Of a DNA stretch of 64,000 nt, positions 28,212 through 36,099 are shown one piece after another. Every line of letters starts with the position of its first letter. Position 1 is the stretch's first letter. The stretch is from NCBI GenBank assembly GCA_029433475.1, contig JAQTIE010000008.1, positions 1 through 64,000 on the forward strand. The letters are read 5' to 3'. The position numbers were made by a program, and so were the translations under genes. The notes beneath the pieces are model-generated. The model was not told the DNA's origin and ran no database searches. It saw nothing but the letters and a program-made list of their open reading frames with translations. Source of the stretch: Neisseriaceae bacterium ESL0693. Lineage in GTDB: Bacteria; Pseudomonadota; Gammaproteobacteria; Burkholderiales; Neisseriaceae.

Positions 28212-30212
28212 TCAGTTTTGCTTCTGGTCAATATGCGCCATCATCTGAGCCAGCATACTTTTACCTTCACTCTGGCTGATGATCGGCTGTGTGTCTTTGC
28301 GTCCGAGCAGCCGAATATCATCGGCGGGCATTTCATTAATGAAACGGCTGGGTTCATGAAATTCCCAGTTACCCGCCCGTTTACGTTTATGACAATGGCT
28401 CAGTGTCAGTGTTTTCTGCGCCCGGGTGATGCCCACATACATCAAGCGCCGCTCTTCATCCAGATAATCATTTTCCACACTGTCGGCATGCGGAAATACC
28501 CCTTCTTCACAGCCCACCAGAAAAACATGCGGATATTCCAGACCTTTGGCAGCGTGTAAAGTAGACATACTGACCATATCGGCCTCTTCATCGTCCTTGC
28601 CTTCCAGCAAAGTCATTAAAGCAATGGTCTGAGCAATATCCAGGAGGTTTTTACCGTCTTCTTCGGCTTTTTTGGTAATCCAGCGCAATAAATCCTGCAC
28701 ATTACGCCATTTAATTTCCCCGGCACGACCTTCTTCTGTATTAAGTAAATACGCCTCATAGGCGATGTCTTCTAACAATTCCTGCAATAATTTTCCGGCC
28801 GGTTCAGAAAAAATACGTTGCTGATAATCCGCCAGTAATGCCATAAACTGTTGTACCTGCTGGTGGCTTTGCACGGACAGCAGTGATAAAGCAGTCATAC
28901 TGCCGGCAGCCTGAAAGAGACTGCAATGGGCGACTTTGGCATAATCATTCAGTCTAGCCAGTGTGGCCTCACCAATGCCGCGTCTGGGGGTGATCACCGC
29001 CCGCAAAAAGGCCGGTTCATCATCAGGATTAGCCAGTAAGCGCACATACGCCAGCACATCCTTAATTTCGGCCTTGTCAAAAAAACTCTGACCGCCAGAC
29101 AAACGGTACGGAATGCGATGACTGCGCAAAACCTCCTCAAATACCCTGGCCTGATGATTACCACGATACAAAATGGCAAAATCACGATAGCGTACCGCCT
29201 CAGCGCCCATCATTTTGCGATGCATGATACGACTGACCACCACCTCAGCCTCATGGGTTTCATTTTTACAGGCAATCACATCAATCATGTCACCCAGACC
29301 ATATTCACTCCACAAGGTTTTGGCAAACAATTTGGGATTATGGGCAATCACCTGATTGGCCACACGCAAAATACGTGCGGTGGAACGGTAATTCTGCTCG
29401 AGCTTAATAATTTGCAGCCGTGGATAATCTTGTTGCAGCAGGCGCAGATTTTCCATATTGGCGCCCCGCCAGGCATAAATACTCTGATCATCATCACCTA
29501 CCGCCGTGAATTTACCTTCACTGCCGGTCAGTAACCGCATCAATGCATACTGACAGGTATTGGTATCCTGACACTCATCCACTAAAAGATAACGTAAACG
29601 CAACTGCCATTTATAACGAATCTCAGGAACCTGTTGTAAAAGCTGCACCGGCAGACGGATCAGATCATCAAAATCCACCGCCTGATAACTGACCAACGTC
29701 TCCTGATAAGAGGCATAAAGCTGTGCCATTTGCCGTAACCAGATATGGTCGGCCTCTGCCAACACTTCTTCAGGCGTTTTTAAATCGTTTTTCCACAATG
29801 AAATCTGGTGCTGTGCTTTAAATACCGCTTCGCGGCCACTACTGCCCAACAATTCAGCCATGATTTTGGCTGTATCGGTGGCATCAAGAATGGAAAATTG
29901 TTTTTTATAGCCGGCGGCCAATGCTTCCTCACGCAAAATACGCATACCTAGGGAATGAAAGGTACTGACCGTCAGTCCTTTGGTCTGTGGTTTGGATAAC
30001 AATAGGCTAATGCGCTCCTGCATTTCACGCGCAGCCTTATTGGTAAATGTGATGGCTGCAATCTGACTGGCCGGATAACCGGCACGGGTAATCAGGTAAG
30101 CAATTTTTTCCGTGATCACCCGGGTTTTACCACTACCGGCACCGGCCAAAACCAGTAATGGCCCATCCAGATAAGTAATGGCCTGATGTTGCTGAGGATT
30201 GAGTTTTACCAT
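28212..30212 (-). CDS. rep: ATP-dependent DNA helicase Rep
   Basis: A 666-residue superfamily 1A 3'-5' helicase that clears proteins ahead of the replication fork. It starts MVKLNPQQHQAI, the Q motif of Rep/UvrD/PcrA. Walker A is AGAGSGKTRVI (about 23-33), motif Ia ITFTNKAAREM, motif II LLVDECQDTN, motif III AVGDDDQSIYAWRGA and motif VI YVGITRAQKTL near residue 575. Length and the C-terminal part agree with Rep rather than UvrD, which is longer. Only the Rep versus UvrD/PcrA distinction carries some doubt. Confidence 0.92.
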   Translation of the reverse strand: MVKLNPQQHQAITYLDGPLLVLAGAGSGKTRVITEKIAYLITRAGYPASQIAAITFTNKAAREMQERISLLLSKPQTKGLTVSTFHSLGMRILREEALAAGYKKQFSILDATDTAKIMAELLGSSGREAVFKAQHQISLWKNDLKTPEEVLAEADHIWLRQMAQLYASYQETLVSYQAVDFDDLIRLPVQLLQQVPEIRYKWQLRLRYLLVDECQDTNTCQYALMRLLTGSEGKFTAVGDDDQSIYAWRGANMENLRLLQQDYPRLQIIKLEQNYRSTARILRVANQVIAHNPKLFAKTLWSEYGLGDMIDVIACKNETHEAEVVVSRIMHRKMMGAEAVRYRDFAILYRGNHQARVFEEVLRSHRIPYRLSGGQSFFDKAEIKDVLAYVRLLANPDDEPAFLRAVITPRRGIGEATLARLNDYAKVAHCSLFQAAGSMTALSLLSVQSHQQVQQFMALLADYQQRIFSEPAGKLLQELLEDIAYEAYLLNTEEGRAGEIKWRNVQDLLRWITKKAEEDGKNLLDIAQTIALMTLLEGKDDEEADMVSMSTLHAAKGLEYPHVFLVGCEEGVFPHADSVENDYLDEERRLMYVGITRAQKTLTLSHCHKRKRAGNWEFHEPSRFINEMPADDIRLLGRKDTQPIISQSEGKSMLAQMMAHIDQKQN

Positions 30213-30328
30213 GCCTGCACCGTAGCGGCTAAACAGCCAACAGAATATTTAGATAACATCATCGTATCTGACATTACCGACAGCTGCATTATCTGCATGC
30301 AGCCTCATTGCCGTATTTTTTGATGATA

Positions 30329-30994
30329 TTAAATCTGCCAGTTGATCGGCGTCAGGCCGTTTTCTTTAAGATAGGTATTGGCTTTGGAAAAATGCCGGCA
30401 ACCCAAAAAACCGCGATAGGCAGACAAAGGCGACGGATGGGGCGCAGTCAGCACCAGATGTTTCTGGCGGTTAATCATGGCGCCTTTTTTTTGCGCATGA
30501 CTACCCCATAACAAAAATACAATGTGTTCACGCTGATGATTCAAGGCATTAATCACATGATCGGTAAATGTCTCCCAGCCCAGTTCTGCATGAGAATGCG
30601 CCCGTCCGGCCCGTACCGTCAATACCGTATTCAACAATAAAACCCCTTGCTGCGCCCAGGCCTGTAAATAACCATGCTGAGGAATGCGGAAACCCTCAAT
30701 GTCATCCGCCAATTCTTTATAAATATTCACTAAAGAAGGCGGTATGGCCACCCCTTCACGCACTGAAAAAGACAAACCATGTGCCTGATTGGCGCCATGG
30801 TAAGGATCCTGCCCCAGAATCACCACCTTAACCTGATCAAATTCAGTAGCTTTGAATGCATTGAATACGTCTGGCGCCGGCGGGTAAATGATTTCGCCGG
30901 CCTGTCGTTCGGCTCTGACTGTTTGCAGTATCTGCTGAAAATAGGCCTGCTGTTTTTCTGCGCCAATCGCCTGATGCCAGGTTTGCATCTGCAT
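30329..30994 (-). CDS. ung: uracil-DNA glycosylase
   Basis: A 221-residue family 1 uracil-DNA glycosylase that excises uracil from DNA. The catalytic water-activating Asp is in [10 protein letters not shown] (about residue 64), FSV in [10 protein letters not shown] stacks on uracil, LLLNTVLTV follows, and the DNA-intercalation loop reads [17 protein letters not shown] near residue 186 with the catalytic His. The ATG at 30994 is preceded by AAGGAG seven bases away. It lies between rep and thiD on the same strand with gaps of 117 and 130 nt, so probably separate units. Confidence 0.97.
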   Translation of the reverse strand: MQMQTWHQAIGAEKQQAYFQQILQTVRAERQAGEIIYPPAPDVFNAFKATEFDQVKVVILGQDPYHGANQAHGLSFSVREGVAIPPSLVNIYKELADDIEGFRIPQHGYLQAWAQQGVLLLNTVLTVRAGRAHSHAELGWETFTDHVINALNHQREHIVFLLWGSHAQKKGAMINRQKHLVLTAPHPSPLSAYRGFLGCRHFSKANTYLKENGLTPINWQI

Positions 30995-31123
30995 GAATCC
31001 TCTCCTTGTTCTGCGGTCTGATCTATCTTAATCATGCCAGTAAAGACAATATTTTATCATTTCATCTGCTCACCCGAACACAAGCTGATTAAAACAAAAA
31101 ATCATGAATATGATATAAACAAA

Positions 31124-31948
31124 TTATGATGTTGTCTGCCAGAAATGTGCCAATGGTCCATGACCATGCCCCAGCTGCCAGTCCTGGCCCGCTTCAATGG
31201 CGCCATGGACATATGCTTTGGCAGCAGCCACGGTTTGAGCCAGTGAGTCATGCTGTGGTCTTAATGCAGCAATGGCTGAAGACAATGTACAGCCGGTACC
31301 GTGGGTATTTTCCGTCTGTATTCTCTTCTGACGAAAACAAACCGGTTCTTTTGCCGGTTCAAGCAACCAGTCAGCAGATTCATCACTTTCATACAAATGG
31401 CCGCCTTTCAGTAACAGCGCCCCCTGATATCCGTGTTGCAATAACCACTGCCCCTGCGCCAGCATCTGAGCCTCGTTTACAGCCACAGGCTGATCAGTCA
31501 AGACCGCCAGCTCAAATAAATTAGGCGTCAGCACCTGCGCCAAAGGCAATAATGTTTGTCTGAGTGCCTCGACTGTCTCTTCCGTAGCCAGTCTGTCACC
31601 TGAGGTAGCAACCATGACCGGATCCAGCACAATAAAAGGAATACGATAGCGTGACAACGCCCTAGCCACCGCTTCAATACTGGCTACATCTGCCAGCATG
31701 CCGATTTTTACCGCGTCTATGTGGATATCTGATAACACCGAATCGCATTGTGCCTCAATCAATGCATGAGGAGTGACACTGATTTGTTGTACTCCCAAAG
31801 TATTCTGGGCGGTTATGGCGGTAATCACACTGGCGCCATAGGCTTTAAGTGCAGCAAATGTTTTTAAATCAGCCTGAATACCTGCCCCACCACCAGAATC
31901 TGATCCGGCAATGGTAAGCACACGGGGAAAAGGTTTAATCTGATGCAT
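31124..31948 (-). CDS. thiD: hydroxymethylpyrimidine/phosphomethylpyrimidine kinase
   Basis: A 274-residue ribokinase-fold enzyme that phosphorylates HMP and HMP-P for thiamine synthesis or salvage. Family words: VLTIAGSDSGGGAGIQADLK near residue 10, VITAITAQNTLGVQ, VLDPVMVATSGDRL near 108 and the C-terminal TENTHGTGCTLSSAIAA near 213 with the catalytic GTGC Cys/anion hole. No ThiE domain is fused and no other thi gene is nearby. I looked upstream for a TPP riboswitch and did not find its conserved CTGAGA core. Confidence 0.94.
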   Translation of the reverse strand: MHQIKPFPRVLTIAGSDSGGGAGIQADLKTFAALKAYGASVITAITAQNTLGVQQISVTPHALIEAQCDSVLSDIHIDAVKIGMLADVASIEAVARALSRYRIPFIVLDPVMVATSGDRLATEETVEALRQTLLPLAQVLTPNLFELAVLTDQPVAVNEAQMLAQGQWLLQHGYQGALLLKGGHLYESDESADWLLEPAKEPVCFRQKRIQTENTHGTGCTLSSAIAALRPQHDSLAQTVAAAKAYVHGAIEAGQDWQLGHGHGPLAHFWQTTS

Positions 31949-32109
31949 GCCGACCTCTGTATTAAGAAAATAATCACGGTTATTACGGGATTATTTTAAA
32001 ACAGATCACCCCAGAGGCGCACCTGTTTATGCATCTTCTGAGCATGACTTTACGATAAACAAACCAAAGTCATTAATGCATTTATCTTTACCTATTAAAA
32101 CATAAAAAT

Positions 32110-32154
32110 ACCCTCAGTCAGAATGCCGAAATCATTTCCGTTCTGACTGAGGGT
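32110..32154 (-). terminator. long-stem terminator behind the zinc-ribbon gene
   Basis: A perfect 14-bp inverted repeat, ACCCTCAGTCAGAA (32110-32123) and TTCTGACTGAGGGT (32141-32154), encloses a 17-nt loop that itself contains GAAAT/ATTTC. On the minus strand it is followed by ATTTTTATG. It lies 18 nt past the stop codon of the small gene at 32173. Confidence 0.8.
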
Positions 32155-32172
32155 GAGTATGGAACTATCTTA

Positions 32173-32538
32173 CTATGACTGATGATACTGACTGGCTATT
32201 CTCCGACAAGCCAACTGATAATAATGCATAATTTTATCATCGTCATGGTTAAATATCGCCTGAGCCGATATTTTTTCTTTAATACGGTGTGATAAATCAA
32301 TCATACGCTGCTTACATTGGGAACATACGTATTTATTCACCGTAGCAATATTGGGCAACGCCAATTGATGGCACTTTCTGCATCGACAACTGTATTTTTT
32401 CAGTAAAGTGGTCATTAAAGATAATAATTCTTGTTCTCTTTGATCAATTTCGTCCAGTTTAGTAATCAACTGAGCGAAACAACCCCAGAATCTTCCGGCC
32501 TTCAGAGAAGAAATATTAGTGTGATTCATATTACCCAT
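32173..32538 (-). CDS. small zinc-ribbon protein of unknown function
   Basis: About 121 residues from ATG 32538; the frame also reaches a GTG two codons upstream and another ATG three codons downstream, and none has a clear ribosome-binding site. The middle holds a CRCRKCHQL...YVCSQCKQR pair of Cys-x2-Cys knuckles about 20 residues apart, as in a zinc ribbon. The N-terminal third is predicted coiled (QLITKLDEIDQREQELLSLM) and the C-terminal third is helical and charged. No signal peptide. It stands alone between thiD and panB with a strong terminator. I do not recognise the family; nucleic-acid or protein binding is conceivable. Confidence 0.62.
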   Translation of the reverse strand: MGNMNHTNISSLKAGRFWGCFAQLITKLDEIDQREQELLSLMTTLLKKYSCRCRKCHQLALPNIATVNKYVCSQCKQRMIDLSHRIKEKISAQAIFNHDDDKIMHYYQLACRRIASQYHQS

Positions 32539-32687
32539 ATCCACAAAAAGTTAACTGCGTAAAATCATTTATGGATCGCATTTTAACATAAAAATACAAT
32601 AATAGTTATATGAACAAGAAAAATTAATTTAGATTAATATAAGAGCTTTACAGTTAAAAGAATTTAGTTTGGCGCTCATTAACCTAC

Positions 32688-33476
32688 CTATTCAAAACTG
32701 TGTTCTGCGGCGGGAAATGTCTGCCCTTTAACCGCGTTAACATAAGCCTGAATAGCCTCAGCAATACTGCTTTGACCCTCCATGAAATTGCGCACGAATC
32801 TAGCGGTTTTACCAGGAAAAATACCCAGCATATCGTATACCACCAGCACCTGCCCATCACAATCCACACCGGCGCCAATACCAATAACAGGGCATGAAAC
32901 CGCTGCGGCAACCGATCTGGCCACCTCACTGGGCACACATTCCAGCACAATCAGATCAGCACCAGCCAGATCATGCGCTCTGGCATCCTGTAATAACTGA
33001 TCCGCTGCCTCACCTCGCCCCTGTACCCGATAGCCTCCCAGCGTATTGACCGACTGGGGTGTCAACCCAAGATGGGCACACACCGGTATACCTCTTTGCT
33101 GTAAAAACTGCGTGGTTTGCGCCAGCCACGCACCGCCCTCAATTTTCACCATATGCGCGCCGGCTGCCATAAGCCGCACCGCCGCATCAAATGCCTGCTC
33201 TTTATCACGCTGATAGGCACCAAAAGGCAGATCAGCCACCAGCAAAGCCTGCCGATTGCCACGCGCCACCATGCGGGTGTGATAACACATATCCGTTAAT
33301 GTTACCGGTAGCGTGGATTGCTCGCCCTGAATCACCATACCCAATGAATCTCCCACCAGCAATACATCCACACCCGCTGCATTCATTAATCCGGCAAAGC
33401 TGGCATCATAGCAAGTCAGCATGGCAATCTTTTCACCCTGTGCTTTCATTTTTCTCAGTGTATTAACAGTATTCAT
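32688..33476 (-). CDS. panB: 3-methyl-2-oxobutanoate hydroxymethyltransferase
   Basis: A 262-residue ketopantoate hydroxymethyltransferase, the first step of pantothenate synthesis from ketoisovalerate and methylene-THF. Family words: [19 protein letters not shown] near residue 18, [13 protein letters not shown] with the Mg-binding Asp near 43, HMVKIEGG near 109 and [15 protein letters not shown] near 196, with the catalytic Glu in LECVPSEVA. The ATG has GGAG six bases ahead. panC and panD are not adjacent, which is unusual but not rare. The leader region contains a hairpin-terminator pair described separately. Confidence 0.96.
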   Translation of the reverse strand: MNTVNTLRKMKAQGEKIAMLTCYDASFAGLMNAAGVDVLLVGDSLGMVIQGEQSTLPVTLTDMCYHTRMVARGNRQALLVADLPFGAYQRDKEQAFDAAVRLMAAGAHMVKIEGGAWLAQTTQFLQQRGIPVCAHLGLTPQSVNTLGGYRVQGRGEAADQLLQDARAHDLAGADLIVLECVPSEVARSVAAAVSCPVIGIGAGVDCDGQVLVVYDMLGIFPGKTARFVRNFMEGQSSIAEAIQAYVNAVKGQTFPAAEHSFE

Positions 33477-33518
33477 GCATTCTCCAATCCGGTATTTATT
33501 TACCTAGGTTTTAAAGTA

Positions 33519-33541
33519 TAAAAAAGCCGGTCAGGCCGGCT
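33519..33541 (-). terminator. Rho-independent terminator upstream of panB
   Basis: Minus strand: AGCCGG-CCTGA-CCGGCT followed by a TTTTTT run. It lies about 45 nt upstream of the panB start and points the same way, so it ends a short transcript starting near 33596, or acts as an attenuator in the panB leader. Confidence 0.72.
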
Positions 33542-33597
33542 CAATGGTATTTATGTTGTTGCCCCGAAAATACAGTTTCCCGAGGCGCCAGAATCAG
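33525..33597 (-). ncRNA. candidate small RNA or panB attenuator leader
   Basis: A perfect TATAAT hexamer on the minus strand at 33603-33608 lies about 80 nt before an intrinsic terminator, with no open frame between them. The -35 region is weak (CTGAAG, 17-nt spacer). The transcript would contain a first hairpin, CCTCGGGAAA against TTTTCGGGG around a 5-nt loop with several G-U pairs, then the terminator stem AGCCGG/CCGGCT. The layout suits a roughly 75-nt independent RNA, or a premature-termination leader of panB. I do not recognise any Rfam family in it. Confidence 0.38.
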
Positions 33598-33729
33598 CGG
33601 TCATTATAGCAATCTCTGTCTTAACCTTCAGCTATCCAAATAGCCACAATAGATGAAAGTCATTTTATAGAAGTTGCGAATAGAAGCGCCTTGGCGGGCT
33701 ATTTCTGCTGATTTATACCTGTAGAAAAC

Positions 33730-34025
33730 AGCTTTTCATCAATTTAATCGCTGGTCTATTTTCCGGTAATACCAGGAAAATCAATGACAAGAAAACAAAT
33801 CCTAAGTTTGATGACTATTTATATCAATTAAAACATTTGGTTGAAAATATCTTTGCACGTTTGAAACAGTTGGGTGAAATAGCGATTGAAAAATTGGCAT
33901 GCAATAATCAATCAATGTTGCGTATTGCATGCCTGTTTATTCAGTGCACGGCAAAATGCAGACACAGCCTAAATACTTTTCCAAGGTTATGGTCATTAAA
34001 ACAAAACGTTTACCATGAAAATTAA
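33730..34025 (+). pseudogene. IS5-family transposase remnant (C-terminal part)
   Basis: The plus strand encodes about 95 codons ending at 34025 that match the C-terminus of IS5-type DDE transposases: SGNTRKIN, then the signature KHLVENIFARLKQ with the catalytic Glu, then KLACNNQSMLRIACLFI, the equivalent of the usual KLARNFxSMLxIACxxI. The N-terminal two thirds, including the two Asp residues, are missing and I see no terminal inverted repeats. It is therefore a dead fragment. It marks the left side of the accessory stretch between panB and the deoxynucleoside kinase. Confidence 0.75.
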
Positions 34026-34379
34026 TCCTTATACAGGTCAAAGGGTTCGTCCGAAATCTCAAAACCGGAGATGATTTGCATCATTTCAGTAAAGCCTTAA
34101 AAGACTCTTGCATCAGCCATAAATACCGAATTCACTGAACAATTGCTTATAAAATGGCCACAATAGAAAAACATCTGACCAAGTATTTTTGAAGAGTGTT
34201 TACAGAATCATTGCTACCCTCAATTCACAAACACCAGTTCGGTACGGCCTAAATAGGGAAATGAGGATAATTTTGAACACCGTTCAAAAACAAATGTCGT
34301 TGCTGGCTTTTCCTGCACGATGAGCGTACTAATAATGCTTAGTCAGCTAATGCCTCATCTATCCATTTAATTTGTATTT
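34026..34379. other. non-coding stretch inside the accessory region
   Basis: About 350 nt between the transposase remnant and the broken short frame at 34380. No open frame or known RNA. It holds one palindrome, described separately. Probably debris of a mobile or phage-derived segment. Confidence 0.4.
34271..34289. repeat. palindrome TTTTGAAC-ACC-GTTCAAAA
   Basis: Perfect 8-bp arms around a 3-nt centre. Too AT-rich for a strong terminator; it looks more like a binding site for a dimeric repressor, as found in phage control regions. Nothing beyond its symmetry supports this. Confidence 0.35.
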
Positions 34380-34538
34380 TCAGTTAGTAACACGGCTCGG
34401 TAACGCAAAAATGGTCATTACTGCATCACACATATGCCAAGTTTTGCTTTTTAGTGCAGTTTCAGCTTTTTTAATTAGCCATTGGCCATCGTCATCGGCC
34501 TGATGGAATCAAGCTTTAGCAGGTTCATTTTTCAGCAT
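34380..34538 (-). pseudogene. broken 52-codon frame downstream of the 97-residue gene
   Basis: The minus strand has ATG at 34538, only 2 nt after the stop codon of the 97-residue gene (TAGAAATG), and then an open reading of 52 codons with a single in-frame TGA at codon 10. The part after the stop reads FHQADDDGQWLIKKAETAL and ends PSRVTN, a plausible protein composition. The junction suggests it was the next gene of the same operon and has been inactivated by one mutation. I do not recognise it. It is not present in the other two repeat units. Confidence 0.4.
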
Positions 34539-34540
34539 TT

Positions 34541-34834
34541 CTACGGTTTTATATCACTATTCAGATTTAACCGTGCTTGTGCATGTACCATGAAATTTAA
34601 CAGTTCGGCCAGAATACAGACAGCCTGTAGTTTTTCCAAAGCTTTAGCTTCATACCAAGTTTTATCTTCTGCATGTACTGCACAAGCAGCAGCATAAGCA
34701 CCATGGCTGATGCCTTGCAAACTGTAAGACAGCTCACAAATCGCCTGATGAATGTCTTGGCTTAATTGTATTTTTTCCGCTTTATTTGTTTTAATTTCAA
34801 CAAGATTCAGAATTTTTTGAGTGTATGAGTACAT
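34541..34834 (-). CDS. 97-residue helical protein of the tandem-repeat cassette (intact copy)
   Basis: A 97-residue, mostly helical, soluble protein starting MYSYTQKILNLVEIKTNK and containing QLSQDIHQAICELSYSLQGI and ALEKLQAVCILAELLNF. GAGG lies seven bases before the ATG, itself embedded in GTACATCGATGTAC. It has no signal peptide, membrane span or motif I know. Its start is 14 nt after the stop of a 34-codon hydrophobic frame, so translation is probably coupled to that leader. Two further copies upstream (to 36099) are frameshifted. Function unknown; a phage or mobile-element origin is plausible because of the neighbouring transposase remnant. Confidence 0.6.
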   Translation of the reverse strand: MYSYTQKILNLVEIKTNKAEKIQLSQDIHQAICELSYSLQGISHGAYAAACAVHAEDKTWYEAKALEKLQAVCILAELLNFMVHAQARLNLNSDIKP

Positions 34835-34848
34835 CGATGTACCTCATT

Positions 34849-34953
34849 TTATGCCGATTCTGCTGATATAAGCAGGAGGCAGACAAGTGACAAGGTTGAA
34901 ACGCTGGACAAAACTAACCAGTAGGCATAAGCCTCCTTGCCACCGTCTACCAT
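34849..34953 (-). CDS. 34-residue hydrophobic peptide in the cassette leader
   Basis: A short frame reading MVDGGKEAYAYWLVLSSV and then TLSLVCLLLISAESA, that is, a charged or polar head, one membrane-spanning segment of about 20 residues and a polar tail. It ends 14 nt before the 97-residue gene. The two degenerate units upstream preserve the protein sequence around EAYAYWLV and STLSLVCLL before frameshifting. No good ribosome-binding site precedes the ATG; a perfect AAGGAGG lies inside the frame. It could be a leader peptide that controls the next gene or a small membrane toxin. Not previously known to me. Confidence 0.42.
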   Translation of the reverse strand: MVDGGKEAYAYWLVLSSVSTLSLVCLLLISAESA

Positions 34954-35053
34954 AGACAAGGCATAGACATAAAACCGCCAATCTTAGATTGACGGTATAT
35001 GCCGTTTTGTTTCAGCGTTTCAAAGCTGGTTACTAAAAAACAGTAACGTAGAT

Positions 35054-35082
35054 ATTATAGCGGTGAATATTCATTTAGTCCA
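35054..35082 (-). promoter_or_regulatory. probable sigma-70 promoter of the intact cassette
   Basis: Minus strand TGGACT and TATAAT (35054-35059) with a 17-nt spacer. The start point would leave a leader of about 210 nt before the 97-residue gene. The two other units have TATATT at this place (for example 35680-35685), so their promoters are weaker. Confidence 0.6.
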
Positions 35083-35200
35083 GTACGCTGTTGTCCTGAT
35101 AATATCTCTTATTATGTTTGTTTCTTGCGCTTCAAGAGGATTGTCAGGGCGATTCTGTTATCGTTAAACACAAAGCCTAAGGTTAATAAAATAAATCCCT

Positions 35201-35461
35201 TATTCAGATTTAACCGCACTTGTGCATGTACCATGAAATTTAACAGTTCAGCCAGATACAGATAGCCTGTAGTTTTTCCAAAGCTTTGGTTTCATGCCAG
35301 TTTTGATCTTCCGCATCTACTGCATAAGCAGCGGCAAAGCACCATGGCGCTGTAAGACAGCTCACAAATCGCCTGATGAATGTCCTGACTTAACTGTATT
35401 TTTCTGCTTTATTTTATTTAATTTCAACAAGATTCAGAATTTTTTGAGTGTATGAGTACAT
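35201..35461 (-). pseudogene. frameshifted copy of the 97-residue gene (unit 2)
   Basis: Aligns with the intact gene from its ATG (35461) to its end, but has four single-base deletions and the 13-nt deletion near ACCATGGCGCTG. No long frame survives. Confidence 0.7.
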
Positions 35462-35826
35462 TGATGTACCTCATTTTATGCCGATTCTGCTGATAAGACA
35501 GGAGGCAGACAAGTGACAAGGTTGAACAGCTGGACAAAACTAACCAGTAGGCATAGGCCTCCTCGCCACTGTCTACCATAGATAAGGCATAGGCATAAAG
35601 CCGTCAATACTTGATTGACGGTATATGCCGTTTTTTTTCAGCATTTCAAAGCTGATTACTAAAAAACAGTAACACAGATAATATAGCGGGGAATATTCAT
35701 TTAGTCCAGTACGCTGTTGTCCTGATAATATCTCTTATTATGTTTGTTTCTTGCGCTTCAAGAGGATTGTCAGGGCGATTCTGTTATCGTTAAACACAAA
35801 GCCTAAGGTTAATAAAATAAATCCCT
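35201..35826 (-). repeat. tandem cassette unit 2 (626 nt, degenerate)
   Basis: Direct repeat of unit 1, nearly identical by eye over its length. Single-base deletions at several A/T runs and a 13-nt deletion break the 97-codon frame. The central hairpin is even better here (TACCGTCAATCAAGTATTGACGG), showing compensating changes relative to unit 1. Confidence 0.85.
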
Positions 35827-36099
35827 TATTCAGATTTAACCGCACTTGTGCATGTACCATGAAATTTAACAGTTCAGCCAGATACAGATAGCCTGTAGTT
35901 TTTCCAAAGCTTTGGTTTCATGCCAGTTTTGATCTTCTGCATCTACTGCATAAGCAGCGGCAAAGCACCATGGCTGATGCTTTGCAGGCTGTAAGACAGC
36001 TCACAAATCGCCTGATGAATGTCCTGGCTTAACTGTATTTTTCTGCTTTATTTTATTTAATTTTAACAAGATTCAGAATTTTTGAGTATATGAGTACAT
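35827..36099 (-). pseudogene. frameshifted copy of the 97-residue gene (unit 3)
   Basis: Keeps the ATGGCTGATGC segment lost in unit 2 but shares its single-base deletions and has one more near the start. The shared lesions indicate that units 2 and 3 arose from a copy that was already inactive. A fusion frame at 36053-36244 across leader and gene is an artefact of these shifts. Confidence 0.7.

Larger units (their letters stand above)
34558..35200 (-). repeat. tandem cassette unit 1 (643 nt, intact genes)
   Basis: The first of three direct repeats, each beginning TATTCAGATTTAACCG and ending near TTAATAAAATAAATCCC. On the minus strand the order is promoter, structured leader, hydrophobic peptide, 97-residue gene. 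The leader contains CAGCGTTTCAA (35013-35023) and its exact complement TTGAAACGCTG (34896-34906), a nested hairpin GGCATATACCGTCAAT/ATTGGCGGT..TATGCC, and AGGAGGC (34874-34880) facing GCCTCCT (34931-34937). Confidence 0.85.

Noticed and set aside
31949-32109. TPP riboswitch upstream of thiD
   Set aside because: A GGTGCGC-like stretch is present, but the conserved CTGAGA core and matching stems are missing.
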